A stretch of 64,000 bases of DNA from Ophiura sarsii (GCA_035610835.1 CM069448.1:34357652-34421651); one strand, 5' to 3'. Counted from the first letter of the stretch, positions 10,684-21,983 are shown. Notes: generated from the letters alone by a model not told the origin. Program-made: numbers and translations.

Positions 10684-10986
10684 AATCAGTTGGTGTAAAG
10701 ATTCAAATTACTGGCATAAACATTCGTCACCTAACAAATAATGGCACTCTGGTCATACAATCTGATCATGGCACTCTTGTGATTAGATGCCTGTCATACG
10801 ATGCTTATCCAGTATTTCGTGCTCCTCACGTAACAAGAGTAAAACAATTAGTTGTCAGGGCTAAAGGATCAAAGAGGTACAGGAAGTATAGCCTAGGAAC
10901 ACCACAACCTCAGGATTCTGGAATTTTTTCCTGCAGAAATTATCTATCAAACTCATCAGTGATTTCTGTTCACATTCAAGTAAAAG
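10684..10986 (+). CDS. Ig-like domain exon of the CCP-Ig-Kazal protein
   Basis: The acceptor TTTCATTCCAG precedes 10684 and the donor GTAAGTT follows 10986. The 303-bp exon is phase 1-1 and joins the preceding CCP exon through a G|AA codon. The product has an immunoglobulin pattern: the B-strand cysteine in GTLVIRCLSYDAYP and the F-strand cysteine in PQDSGIFSCRNYLS, which matches the D.G.Y.C motif with Phe for Tyr. The usual C-strand Trp is not obvious, so the fold is divergent. The NXS/T-type NNGT and NSS sites suggest glycosylation. An Ig module between CCP modules fits a secreted or surface recognition protein. Confidence 0.78.
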
Positions 10987-11352
10987 GTAAGTTTATGGTT
11001 CTGTATATAGACATTTCAGCTGCTATCTTAGCATTTGATTTCAGCAAAATGCATGCCCACAGGCTTGCCCACGAAGCCAACTAATGCAAGTTTGGTCAAC
11101 ATTCAGTCCAGGGTTAATGAAGCTGGGGGAATTTGGTCTGAAGAAGAAAGAAGATAAAACATATAAGTAATTCATGAGTTTTGTAGATTTTCGACATAGA
11201 TAATTGTATTATATTTTAAAATGTCTAACTAGTCATATTTGTATTTAAACGATAGTTGAAATTCCATCTAACCAATTGTTAATTATCCCATAAGTTGAAG
11301 AAAAAAACCCACCGCGTGTACGCACATCATGCATAAAGCAAACTACAGTTAA

Positions 11353-11482
11353 AGGAGGTGTCCAGCAAGCACAACATTGCCCATGTTAGAAAAGTAATTA
11401 TTGAGCCTAAATCGCGTCTAGTTCTATTGAACAGAACATCATATTGATTATAAACAGGAATAAACACTGCCATCTCTCAACA
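11353..11482 (+). mobile_element. half copy of the 8474 TTAA element
   Basis: TTAA at 11349-11352 is followed by AGGAGGTGTCCAGCAAGCAC, and homology with the left arm of the 8474 element continues through AATAAACACTGCCATC and CTCTCAACA. The second arm is missing, so this copy is truncated. Confidence 0.7.
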
Positions 11483-11838
11483 CGAAATTGGGAACCAGCG
11501 TCATTCTATACAGTGGAAATCATTGTCGTCCAACCGCAGCAGACACCCGGGAGGCGATTATTTTTAGATTCGCATCTCTAAGTGATGATGATTTTAACGA
11601 ACTTTTGCGGAACAAAGATTCTGCAAATACAATTAAATCAACACGCAACGGGCGGTATGCATTTTCCGAGCATACCTTCAGGAAAAGGGGTACTCGGATA
11701 ATTTGAAGATTTTGAGAAGTTCACTTTGACTTTGGCAGCAAAAGTTGAAAGATGTTATGCCGAATCAAAGACGAACAGACGGTGAATTCTCCAAGACGGC
11801 TTCAATAAATGGGAAAGCCTGATTATAAATAATAATAA

Positions 11839-11932
11839 TAATATTGGATGTCTTATTTTCGGGTGATACAAGAATATATTGCACTCGCTATAAAAATATA
11901 TTCTTGTATCACCCTCAAAGCCATCCAATATT
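11839..11932. repeat. imperfect hairpin with 20-bp inner arms
   Basis: AATATTGGATG ... GGGTGATACAAGAATATATT is mirrored by AATATATTCTTGTATCACCC ... CATCCAATATT around a 14-bp centre. Preceded by a short (AAT)n run. Probably a minimal foldback element. Confidence 0.75.
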
Positions 11933-11939
11933 ATATAAA

Positions 11940-12814
11940 TATTTAACACATTCACATGACAATAAATATTGAGGGCGCTCTTTACACAATATCTTTTTTT
12001 TTAGTTAGGAATAACACAGGTTATAATACACTATGTAATCCTTTTATTCATCCTTCATTTTGCCTCATACTATCACAGTATGAAGCTTACGAGGCAATAA
12101 ACTCTTCGTGTAAGAGCTATGATAACAAATTGCACAATTTTCAGTCTGTCTTACAAACTGCGTGTTGCATATTGTTGGACTTGTCCTTTGAAATCTCGTC
12201 TTTGAAAAAGAAAGTTAGGATTTGTTTTAAACATTTTTGCTATATTTAAAATGCTGACCATAGTTAGGCTTTAAATGATGCATTAAACTTTCAAACGGTT
12301 ATATAGTGACCTTTAAAATCAACGTTTTACTACAAAAAGTGTCGTCTTTAATAATGTGTAGACTGTTATTACCCTATATATCTTTCTGCTACTTTGTCAT
12401 CCACGAATGAAAGCAGGAAATCACAAATGTAAATTGGTGCATCTCCTCTATTTTTCAATGACCAATGATCGACACATATAATATGAGGAATGGGAAACTA
12501 TAATGATTCAATTATTCATCTTTGCCCAGAGTAGACCAGCACCTAACCGTTGAAAACCTCTTGTACTTCTTAACGGATTAATACCGGCAACCTTTGTTGA
12601 TTAGATTCACAATGCACGTAACCATTAAGCTACAGATGAGGCAACTGGCAGAGGTGCGCAAGATTATAATCTATAGGTATCAATTATTAGCATGAACAAA
12701 CGAGTTATCCAAACCTTATCAAGATCCAGTTTGTGAGTGAGTGACAATTCAGAGTTCCCGAGGCATATCCGAAAATGTTATTCATGTTGTTTACTGATGT
12801 TTCTTCTGTCATAG
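11940..12814. other. intron, nothing recognised
   Basis: AT-rich intron sequence between the Ig exon and the second CCP exon. The short open frame near 11956 has no recognisable motif. Confidence 0.45.
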
Positions 12815-12985
12815 ATGCACGTTGCCCCGATCCAGGCATTCCTCAAAATGGCCATCGGAGAGGAGATGACTTCAACATGAACAGTCAGGTGACGTTTAGT
12901 TGTGAACATGGGTACTCGTTAGAAGGAGCATTATCCATGACATGCAAGGTTGGAGAATGGTCTGATAATACACCTACATGTCACT
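12815..12985 (+). CDS. CCP (sushi) exon 2, duplicated type
   Basis: 171-bp phase 1-1 exon with acceptor TTCTGTCATAG and donor GTAAGTAT. The CCP module shows ARCPDPGIPQNG, VTFSCEHGYSL, MTCKVGEW and PTCHC, so the cysteines and the conserved Gly, Tyr and Trp are in place. It is a close duplicate of the exon at 14975 with the same length, the same phase and runs of identical bases (for example ATGAACAGTCAGGTGACG). The similarity extends into the flanking introns (TTGACTTTTGGGG downstream of both), so the duplication copied a genomic block. Confidence 0.9.
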
Positions 12986-13489
12986 GTAAGTATAATGTAT
13001 TGACTTTTGGGGAGGGAGGGAGGGGAGGATAGGGTGAAGGATGTGGATGCAGGAGGGGAGGCGTTGGCACCTGCCCTATTGTGAAATGGGTTACATTATT
13101 GCATCAGTCAAGAAATGTCTGATTAGACTCCTGGAATTGTTTCGCTCCGCTTGTTTCGCTTTCCCGATCGTCATTATTTCAACTACACACCGGGGTTTAC
13201 AATCCTGCATCAGCCACTGCTACCCACCAGGCGGGTGAAGTTGAATGCGCAACTCATATAGAACAGCGCACTCTATATCGATCTTCGCATGCGATTAGGC
13301 AATGACCGTTGGCAATATCAGGACTAGGTTCTCGCGTCAAAAGCACGTGGTAATCAATATAGACGGAGTGGTGCCAGGATTTTTATAATCTTGTATCTGA
13401 TTATTCTGAACTTTGATACAATTAGCCATAACACAGAAATTGGCAAAGTATGACACTGGTTATTTGCTAACCCCGTCAGAGGGTTGTTT

Positions 13490-13680
13490 GTTTTATAGTG
13501 TTAATTTGTTTGTTCGTTTTGGCGTTTTTTGGGGTGTTTTGGTGTTTGTATTGTTTTGTTTGTTTGTTTGTTTGTTTAATTTTATGTTCATTATTTATTT
13601 GTTTAGTATCCTGATTGACTGATGATTGATTGATTTATTTAGTTGTTAGTTATTTCTCTTTTAGTTGGTTGGTTTGATTT
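13490..13680. repeat. TTTG/GATT-rich low-complexity tract
   Basis: Runs of TGTTTGTTTGTTTG and TTGATTGATTTATT inside the intron. A short open frame here is compositional only. Confidence 0.85.
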
Positions 13681-13735
13681 AGTTCTATTTGGTAAATGAA
13701 GGGAAGGTACAAGGAACAGCGATGAAAGGTCTTAA

Positions 13736-14080
13736 AGGTGCATGTTCTGATCACTTTTGTTGGCTATGATTTTTTTTTTCACATCAAGATATTTTGATAT
13801 CAGAAGAATCCCCATATTTTTCTCATTATGTCTTAAGGGCCAGAAACGTTTCATTTAGAAATTATAGGCTATAAAATGTGGTGAGTTACGGCCAAAGGTG
13901 GTTAACCATTCATCAGTTTGTGTACTACTTAATGCGCAAATGTATTGTGACCTTGTGTTTCTAAATAAAACCATTGAAGTTGCAACTCAAACTTTAGAAT
14001 GAGACAATTTTAAGGATGAACTTTCATGTAAATAGAAAACATCAAGTTGAAAATTGGACCAGCAATCAGAACATCTACCT
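13736..14080. mobile_element. TTAA-flanked MITE, 345 bp (family also at 42400)
   Basis: TTAA at 13732-13735 and 14081-14084. The ends are AGGTGCATGTTCTGATC and, inverted, AGGTAGATGTTCTGATT. The interior shares GTTTGTGTACTACT, GCAACTCAAACTTT and CTTTCATGTA with the element at 42400-42750. It sits in the intron between two CCP exons and encodes nothing. Confidence 0.85.
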
Positions 14081-14449
14081 TTAAATGTATCGCCAACATT
14101 TTCCGCCGCAACACTTGTTACCAGCATATCACAAAATCAAAATCATCTTCAATCCAAAAATCTAAAACTCCTTCCTTCCTCTACTGTTGTTTCACTTTGT
14201 AAGCAAACCATGTCGAACATCCTCTGGGCATTTTAGCAACGATGGGGCGCCCTCTGTGATGGTCTTCACATGTTAATTTGATTACAAGGAACCGGGGGAC
14301 TTTGCCCTGAGTTACTTCTCCCATAGTTATATACTCCCTGAACCCACCAATAAACAAAATCGAAGTCATGGAATATGTTATAGAAGAGATGTTCTAAAGG
14401 AATACTATTCAAACCAGTTTTTACCCTTATAATCTTGCTACATTTGCAG

Positions 14450-14638
14450 TTATTGGTCAATGCCCACATTACACATTGAGTGACAATGTGAGAGAACTAG
14501 CTGGGTCCGGATATCACCACGGCGCAATCAGAATATTTCATTGTAGGCAAGGATTTACAAATGCTAATGGTCAAACAGGTGTGACATCTGAGTGCATGGA
14601 TAATGGACAATGGTCACCAGAACCGCCACAGTGCGCTG
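14450..14638 (+). CDS. CCP (sushi) exon 3
   Basis: 189-bp phase 1-1 exon with acceptor ACATTTGCAG and donor GTAAGATA. The module reads GQCPHYTLSDN, IRIFHCRQGF, TSECMDNGQW and PPQCAG: four cysteines and the conserved Trp. It differs clearly from the duplicated pair that brackets it, so the order is duplicate, distinct CCP, duplicate. The NGQW..EPPQC ending is typical of complement-type CCP modules. Confidence 0.88.
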
Positions 14639-14974
14639 GTAAGATAACAAAAACCATAAGAGTTTGTCAATGCGTCTCCCATTCTAAGCTTTCGTAAGAG
14701 ATTAGAGACGAGATACACCCAACCAAATATGTAAGTTCCCTCCTAGCATATACTAGAATATTTCCAAAAATATTTGATGGATTTTAATAATTTTCAGCTA
14801 AGATGCACCAAATTGTTAGGCACATTGTGATACCAAATTTGTTGGCCTTGAGACAATAAAACGATAAGAAATTGTGCCATTTATAAATTTTTATACAGAA
14901 AAAAAGTGGCACTAAATCTCACTGGCTATATATGTATACTGGTTTTTGTGTGTTCTTCTATCGTAAACTCATAG

Positions 14975-15145
14975 ATGCAGTTTGCCCCGACCCAGGCACT
15001 CCCCAAAATGGACATCGTGATGGAGATGACTTCGATATGAACAGTCAGGTGACGTTTAGTTGTGAACAGGGGTACTTGTTAGACGGAGCATCATCTATAA
15101 CATGCAACGTTGGAGAATGGTCTGATAGCACACCTACATGTAATT
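14975..15145 (+). CDS. CCP (sushi) exon 4, duplicate of the exon at 12815
   Basis: 171-bp phase 1-1 exon with acceptor GTAAACTCATAG and donor GTATGTAT. It encodes AVCPDPGTPQNGHRDGD, VTFSCEQGYLLDG, ITCNVGEW and PTCN. Nearly all differences from the exon at 12815 are single bases and the frame is preserved, which suggests that both copies are under coding constraint. The end of the exon joins the Kazal exon at 20946 in phase 1. Confidence 0.9.
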
Positions 15146-15410
15146 GTATGTATAACATTCATTGACTTTTGGGGGAGGTGAGGATAGGGTGGAGAGTGTA
15201 TGGGGGTGTGTTGGGGGCGACGGACAAGTGGGTGGTGGGGGAGGATCTATATAATATAGGCATATATGGAAGAGGGTGAGGGTGTATGGCACTTGCTATT
15301 CAACTCTATTGTAACATGGGTCATAACATTGCATTAAGTGAAGGAATTCCTTAGCATGATATTCCGGGAATATGTTGGTGATTTTGAATAAGCTTTGTTA
15401 CTCATATTAA

Positions 15411-16496
15411 GGGAGACTTAAGGAAGTTTTTTTTTGAATTTTGTTAGTGCTGTAATTATTGAACTATGACTCAAATGTATATAAAAGTATACTTTTTTGG
15501 AAAGGAAATGGATCTGAGATTCTAAATTTGTCATCAATTTTGACCAAAAATGTTGATTTTTTGAGAAAATCACAAATAAAATCACTTTTTTGACCCAATT
15601 CTTTTGAACAAAGCTAACAAACATAATTTTGAGTTAAAAATGCCCAAATCACTTGTTGATGATGTAAAGATACTAATGAAGGGACGATTTTTTATATTTT
15701 TTTTAACCTAATCCAATATTTTTTGAAATGTTGACAAAAAAGTGTAAAAAAAAAAGAAAATCATTTTTTTTCACGTTTTTTGGCACTTTTTGGTCAAAAT
15801 TTCCAAAAATATTAAATTAGGTTTAAAAAAAAAATTCGTCCCTTCATTAGTGTCTTTACATCATCATCAAGTGATTTGGCCATTTTTTACTCAAAATTAT
15901 TTTTGTTAGCTTTGTTCAAAAAAATGTGGGTCAAAAAAGTGAATTTTGTGATTTTCTCAAAAATCTATTTTTTTGGTCAAAATTGACACCAAATTTGGAT
16001 TCTCTGATCCATTTCCTTTCCAAAAAACAGTGGCATAGCTCAGGGGGGGGCAGGGGGGGGGGCCAGGGGGGGGGGCAAATGCCCCCTGACGAAAAAACTC
16101 TATTTGGGCCCCCGCCCCCCAACCCCCTAAATAAAAAAAGGGTTGAGAAAAAAGGAAATAAGAAAAAATTGAGAAAAAAGACTGATGTTATTAGCCAAAT
16201 AGAACATTTACTGTGCGATTTTTTTTGACTGTGCGATTTATTTTTGACTGTGGACCTCAACCCCCCCACTTACGTGAAATTCACGAGGTAAGTGACTAGA
16301 AAAAAAATTGGGGCAACCTTTTACGAAAATTTTAGAAATCTTGCCCCCCCCCACCCCCCCCCCCCCCCCCCCCTGAAAAAAATCCTAGCTACGCCACTGC
16401 CAAAAATGTATACTTTTATATGCATTTGATTAATAGTTAAATAATTACAGCACTCACAAAATTCCAAAAATCAAATCAAAAACTTCCTTAAGTCCC
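15411..16496. mobile_element. large palindromic (foldback) element with TTAA flanks, split by an hAT insertion
   Basis: TTAA at 15407-15410 and 16497-16500. The ends are GGGAGACTTAAGGAAGTTTT and the inverted GGGACTTAAGGAAGTTTTT. The arms stay complementary through the interior (GTGCTGTAATTATT / AATAATTACAGCAC; GAGAAAATCACAAA / TTTTGTGATTTTCTC) to a centre near 15750. The right arm is interrupted by a 372-bp hAT-like element; without it and its duplication the element is about 706 bp. It lies in the intron before the Kazal exon and has no coding capacity. Confidence 0.85.
16028..16399. mobile_element. non-autonomous hAT element, 372 bp, nested
   Basis: Ends CAGTGGCATAGCT and, inverted, CAGTGGCGTAGCT; CAG-starting termini of this kind are typical of hAT. 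Flanking 8-mers CCAAAAAA and CCAAAAAT differ at one base and fit the 8-bp hAT target duplication. The interior is rich in G and C runs and encodes nothing. It inserted into the right arm of the older palindromic element, giving relative ages. Confidence 0.88.
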
Positions 16497-16850
16497 TTAA
16501 CACTTGGAACAACAAAACTCCCGAAAGACCCTATGTATAGGCTAGAAATGGCCAGACTTGTCCAAAGTGGCTTGAATCGTCAAGAATCCAAGTAGGATAT
16601 TTCTAGTAAGCTTGGCGGTATGAGAAAAACGAAGATTGGACACGACCGGTTGTGCCATATTTGTCTATAATAGGTTAGTTTTGTCCAGAATTAACAAGAT
16701 TTGTTCGGGAAGGCCACGAGAGATTATTCAATATCGCTATCGTTCAGTGCCATAATATAAGCATTGTCCACCCAGCAATTCCTGGCAACATCCTTTGGAA
16801 ATGGTCGCGGACACTACCACAGTTAGTGGAGAGAGATAAGACACAGTGAT

Positions 16851-17070
16851 TTAGTTTTAGTATGTGCTCTCAACCCCTACTTCCCCCTTAAAGGTCGGGT
16901 CATTAGTAAATACGAATAATTATACTCATTAAAGGTAATTAATCGTCATTTAATATTGGAGAAAAATTAGTTTTAGTAAAATGTGCTCTCAACCCCTACT
17001 TTCCCCTTAAAGGTCGGGTCATTAGTAAATACGAATAATTAATACTCATTAAAAGTAATTAATCGTCATT
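16851..17070. repeat. tandem duplication, two units, period 116 bp
   Basis: Units 16851-16950 and 16967-17070 both read TTAGTTTTAG, GTGCTCTCAACCCCTACTT, GGTCGGGTCATTAGTAAATA and AATTAATCGTCATT. A third trace, CTCTCAACCCCTACGTCC, lies near 17373. Confidence 0.9.
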
Positions 17071-17074
17071 TCTT

Positions 17075-18731
17075 GTATCAAATTAACTAAATGTGATTTA
17101 AAAATTAAGTTTTCACTTATTTAAGGCATCTTATTAGAACACTAAATGCACTAATTATTGGAATAATCAAATAAAATATGATATTTTTGACCAGAAATGA
17201 GATACTTAAAAGAATAGAATACATTGACTTCGCGACGGACTTGGACGAGCAAAATTTATCATAAATTTGCAGAGGAATATCCGATTTTGTTCATTTTAAA
17301 AATAAACAAAAGAAAGCCAATTCTCTTGGCTGTGATTTAAAGCAAAAAGAAACCAAAATCCATTATAAAACCTCTCAACCCCTACGTCCGTCCCCCTTAA
17401 CTAGGTTAATACTAGGTATAGCACACAAAAATTTCAAATACATTACAATTGTACAAAATTAGTCTCATTTTGTAGATCCTTGCAAAAGAAGAAATTTGGT
17501 GAAAAAATCATGCAGATAGGTTGTTCGGTTCTCGAGATATTGTCCGTTGATCATTGGAAAATGTGACCGAAAACCTGCCACAAAGTGCCATTTTTGGCCA
17601 AAAATGACTTTTTAGCAAGTTTACACCCCTCTAATTATGAAACTATGTACACACAATGGCTAAAAAACACAGAGGCAAGATACTGGCCATAGGTTTATCC
17701 ATTTCTATTAAAATCAGACATGATATTTATTTCATATTTGTACAGCAGACTCCAGAATATGCCATTTTATTCAAAATTCATAATCGCATCTCAGAAAATC
17801 GTCAAAAATGACTAAGTCCAGCTAATTAATATGCGTAACGTGAATATCTGAAGTTCTACAAGCAGTAGAAAGATGAGCTTTGGTATACTGGTTACCTGTG
17901 ACAAGACGTATCTTAAAATGTAAAATTTAGTTAATTATCTCATTAATTATGCAAATGAGCTCATTATATATTCAAATTTCGCATATGCAAATTAGGTCAG
18001 TTTGACTCGCAATTTTTTAACTTAAGTTTAATCCTGAACATATTCTCTAACTAGTTGAAGTTGTTTAAATGAAAAATATTGCTCCAATTCAGAAAAAATA
18101 AGCACATTCTATGTATCCAGCTTTTAATACCAAATTATCACCTAATTAAATATGCGCAAATTTTAAGGAGTCCTAGATCAGCAATGAAATGTCATATAAC
18201 CACAGGATTTGGGACACAGCATAACAAAAATATGTGACAACAGATTCATAACAAATTAAGACTCCTAAATTGATTTGCATATGCAAATTAGCTTACACAA
18301 ATATAACATCTTTGATCATCAAATTAAGTATGCGAAAAAAAATAAAAGTCAGATTTATATATTTGTGTACCAAAAATAACATGATTTAAATTAAATGTTC
18401 AACAGTTTTGGCTACCATTGCCCTGCCACAATTTTCCACGCAATTGATTTCTTTCGTCTGTACTGCTGATATGGAGCTCACCGATGACTCCATTGGTTAT
18501 GACAGTCCCATGATCAGAAGACACCGAAGTGTTTTCTTGTAGCAACCCATTCTGGGAAATTCCAACAGTTTCGCAGCACGGCCCAACAAATTGCTTCGAA
18601 TTTGTCAAGTCTGACACTTCAAGACATAAGTTTTTTTTCAGATTCCGCTCTTTTCTGATTTGGCGACTCTGCACTTTACTTTAGATATCAAATATGCCAG
18701 GCCATTTTTGGTTCCGGCCGGTTCGCCGATT
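17075..18731. other. AT-rich intron, nothing firm
   Basis: No recognised element. A 91-residue minus-strand frame at 18399-18674 lies just downstream of the small antisense gene; it lacks a convincing start or acceptor and could be a 3' exon or UTR of that gene. Confidence 0.4.
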
Positions 18732-18841
18732 TCAAATCGGTACAACATCTTTGCGATAGGCAAGTCTGTCTAAGGACTCAATATCTGTACGAATGGCTTC
18801 GATATGTGCAAATGTGGATGTTGGGTCATCATACCAATTAT
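18732..18841 (-). CDS. small antisense gene, exon 2 (last exon), unrecognised protein
   Basis: Second exon of a two-exon minus-strand gene inside the intron of the CCP gene. The acceptor on the minus strand is CTTTATTTCTCATTTCAG, and the codon G|AT is completed across the junction to give Asp. The exon encodes DNWYDDPTSTF, HIEAIRTDIESLDRLAYR and ends DVVPI-stop. With exon 1 the protein is 65 residues, acidic and probably helical in its second half. I do not recognise a family. The frame 18399-18674 downstream might be an alternative 3' exon, but no clear donor was seen. Confidence 0.5.
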
Positions 18842-19586
18842 CTGAAATGAGAAATAAAGATTGAGGAGGGGATAAGTACATGCTCCAACTTAAGTCATAA
18901 AATAAATTGTATGAACTGACCATTAAAAAACCTTCTCAACTTAACACTTCCTGCAATGTTTACAGTACAATGCATCCAGTCACTTACACAAGTTGATGCT
19001 CTTATTATTCAAACTCATTATTATGTTGGACTGTCCCTAAAAACAACAACACAAAAATCCAACAACAACAAAAACAAAAACTGACAACTGAAGCGATAGC
19101 AAAGAAATTGAAAAAGAGCTAAATAAGAAAACATGATAAGCCTATAATAAGCCATTATTTGTCTAATAAAGTTAAAACTATATTATATTGTTGTGGATGA
19201 TATTCAAATAATATATTATAAACTTAAAAACTTCAGTTATTATTTCAAGAAAGCATTAGAATTGTCAATTGTCCTTATAACTTTTCTATGCAACAGGTTT
19301 CATTTGGAGTAAGCGCACTCAATGGAGCAGCCACAACAAAAGCACTTCCACATATTCACAAGCGCCATGCACATATGCATGTACATGTACAGCGTACACT
19401 CTTCAATGCACTTGTTGTTGGTTGTTGTGCTCTTTACTTTGCATACGGTACTCCCTTTATCTGCGTGTTTTAAATATGTGTTGGGTTTCCTCATTATTTC
19501 TCAACATTAATATGCCTCTGATACAATTCAACAATTGTACTTGTTAAAAATATGTTTAAGTACATAAAACAATCAAAATATCTTAC

Positions 19587-19674
19587 CAGAACAAGTCCAA
19601 TCATGCACAAGACGGGTTAATTCATCGGCCGACCAGCCAGTCAGATGAAGAATTTGTTCATGCACTGTCGCCAT
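19587..19674 (-). CDS. small antisense gene, exon 1, unrecognised protein
   Basis: Begins at GCCATGG, a strong Kozak context, and encodes MATVHEQILHLTGWSADEL then TRLVHDWTCS, ending at a consensus donor GTAAGATA in phase 1. The frame stays open upstream of this ATG to about 19782, so an upstream exon is possible and this Met may be internal. The 745-bp intron has canonical GT-AG ends and joins 18841 in phase. Correct phase joining on both sides plus the Kozak context are the evidence for a real gene; no family was recognised. Confidence 0.5.
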
Positions 19675-19782
19675 GGCTGAGTGTCTTCGATTAGCTGAGT
19701 AAAAGTTTATACCGCAAGTCCAAAGTTCTCGCACATTTTCTGATGTGTTACACTCAAAGCACACAAAATATGAGTAGATCAC

Positions 19783-20945
19783 ATAAGAATATGGGTTTTA
19801 TATGACTTAAATATAGTTTCATCCAGTCAAAACGGTCAAAAATCAAGCAATTCTGGGCAAGTTCGCAAAATTCATTTGATCAATCGGAACTCAAAAAATA
19901 TTTGTGGCACACAAAACATGAACATAAGGTCATGTAGAGGAGGTCACAGGCAACCATATATGGTAATGGTATCTCTATATATGGAGTGTAACACAACAGG
20001 ATAGTGCCTTTAGAAAAGGGGGTTTTACCAAACTGACTGCACTCTGTGAGTGCTGGTTAATTAGGCCTATGAAAGTGAACATTTGTGCCGTGCTTGAAAA
20101 CATGGCTGGACTAATAAAAATAATAAAAATACTTCTGGAGCAGCTACAATAATATTATTTAGAGGTGATAACAAGGGAATATCTATCTAAATAATGGTGA
20201 AAAGATTGTGTTTATAGCTGCTTTTGTTTTCTCACAATAATTATTGGAACATTGACTTGAATCGAGTGACAATCTGTGTGTGTGCATGGTTGCAAGGTTG
20301 GCAGGTTTTATTGTGTGTAGTGTGCTATGCCTATTAATACTGTTTTCTCTCAAAAATGTGCAGTCGAACATTTCGATTGCTGTATACACCATTAGTATTA
20401 CTGCTATTTACACGTTCCTCCCATTAATCAAATCTGTCGGGAAAATCTGTCCCATTCTTTAAATCTGTCGCACAAACGATCTTCCGTCGGTAAATTTGCG
20501 ATTTTTTATTTTGAAATAACAAATTCTGTAAACAAAAAATTGTCAGTGAGGTGTGCTTGCTGTAGCGTGCGCCAAAGGTTGGTGGCCGCGGGCCGCGGAT
20601 TGTCGAGCATGTCGAGGATTGTCCATTTGTTGTTGTTTTGACTGTGCGATTATTTGTGAACCGTGCGAATGTGTTTTTTTGGATCGTGCGATTATTTGTG
20701 ACCGTGCGAATTTTTTTGACCGTGCGACATATTTTAACAGTGCGAATTCTTTTGATCCTACTGAATTTTGTAATACCATATATTTTCATAACTATTAAAC
20801 TGAATGCCTTTCACCTCCCAAACTTTAGGCAAAATCAAAGAAATGATCTATGGGTTTGTCAACCTAGAAAACAAATTCTCTCTTACATGTAAGTTGCTAA
20901 TAGTGATGTTTCAAAATATTTAACGTTCATTTGGTATTTATATAG
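19783..20945. other. intron with a GTGCGA-type short tandem tract
   Basis: From 20638 to 20755 the sequence repeats GACCGTGCGAATTTTTTTG-like 20-mers (ACTGTGCGATTATTTGTG, ACCGTGCGAATGTG, ATCGTGCGATTATTTG, ACCGTGCGACATATTTT). The same GTGCGATTT word occurs twice inside the hAT element near 16213-16240. Nothing else recognised. Confidence 0.6.
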
Positions 20946-21164
20946 ATGACCCGTGTGATACAACGGTATGTGAAGCCTGGGAGACATGTGCGGATGGAAC
21001 ATGTTACTGCGCCAAACCTACACATTGCCCACAAGCAGCTGTCGATGACTTAGTTTGTGGAAGTGACTACAGGGAGTACGAGAGTGAATGTCATTTGAAA
21101 GCTACAGCCTGTTTCTTTCGTAGACACATCACTGTTGAGACAGTTGGGCAGTGCCCGGATGAAG
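20946..21164 (+). CDS. FOLN/Kazal module exon of the CCP-Ig-Kazal protein
   Basis: 219-bp phase 1-1 exon with acceptor ATTTATATAG and donor GTGGGTG. It encodes ten cysteines: a follistatin-like stretch (DPCDTTVCEAWETCADGTC) followed by a Kazal-like domain (CAKPTHCPQ, LVCGSDYREYESECHLKAT, ACFF, VGQCPDEG). The VCGSDY..Y.SEC signature is classic Kazal. FOLN-Kazal pairs occur in agrin, follistatin-like proteins and, as FIM modules next to CCPs, in complement C6, C7 and factor I. The exon order here therefore resembles a complement-type protein, though without the MACPF or protease parts. No later exon of the gene was recognised before 45 kb. Confidence 0.85.
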
Positions 21165-21718
21165 GTGGGTGTATGTTGTGTTATTCAAGGCCTACAGCCG
21201 TTCGCTTCGGAGAAAGTTAATTAATTGTGATATAAATTATTTGCGCAAATTTAATTTCTACAATTTCCAAAATGATTTTTTAACATTTTTATCAGGTCGG
21301 TTGGCCTCTTCGAACAGCTTTTCTCCTTTGGCCTTTCACTATTTTATGATAAAACACTTATATTGTATCTTGACGGAGGTCATGGTATAAATTGTGTTCT
21401 ATGTCAACATGGTCAAGCACTCACACACTTCCGCACCGCACAAAAATATCGGACGGCAATATTTTTAGAATATTGGTCGCATCCTGGTCGCATCCTGGTA
21501 CTTTGGTTTGAACAATATTTTATTGTACCGTTAAAAAGCCTGATATAAATATTAATTTGAAACATGCATGATATTGAAGTTTTGCCAAATATTATGCGAT
21601 CAACACATTGTTGATCGCATAAGTTGCCAATAGTGAGCACTGAGCAAGCAAGCAAGTGTGTAGAAAGTGCCAATAGTTTCCTCCTACCACAAGACTACAC
21701 TGATTTAAAATGGGAAAA

Positions 21719-21856
21719 GTGTACTTTAGGTCCCAGATACTGGTATTCCAGTATCGCACGATACTAGTACATTACATTTGCCAATATAAATTGTGTTCCA
21801 GTATCGGGCGATAGGCCTACAACTGGTCAGTCCAGAATCTGGGACCTAAAGTACAC
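21719..21856. repeat. 138-bp inverted-repeat element
   Basis: GTGTACTTTAGGTCCCAGA at the left end is exactly inverted at the right end (TCTGGGACCTAAAGTACAC). The interior repeats CCAGTATCG.GCGATA. Small MITE-like element. Confidence 0.8.
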
Positions 21857-21982
21857 AAATGTACACTTTTTTTCTCAAAATGACACTCCGTATACAACTA
21901 TGATCATGATAGGCCTAACATATACCGTAGTTATGTGAATGAACAATACAAGTTCCTTGGTTTTGGCGCTATTAGACATTTA

Positions 21983-21983
21983 G

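Noticed and set aside
18399..18674. 91-residue minus-strand frame as a third exon of the small antisense gene
   Set aside because: The preceding exon ends with a stop in frame, no good donor precedes it, and the frame lacks a clear acceptor. Kept only as a possibility.
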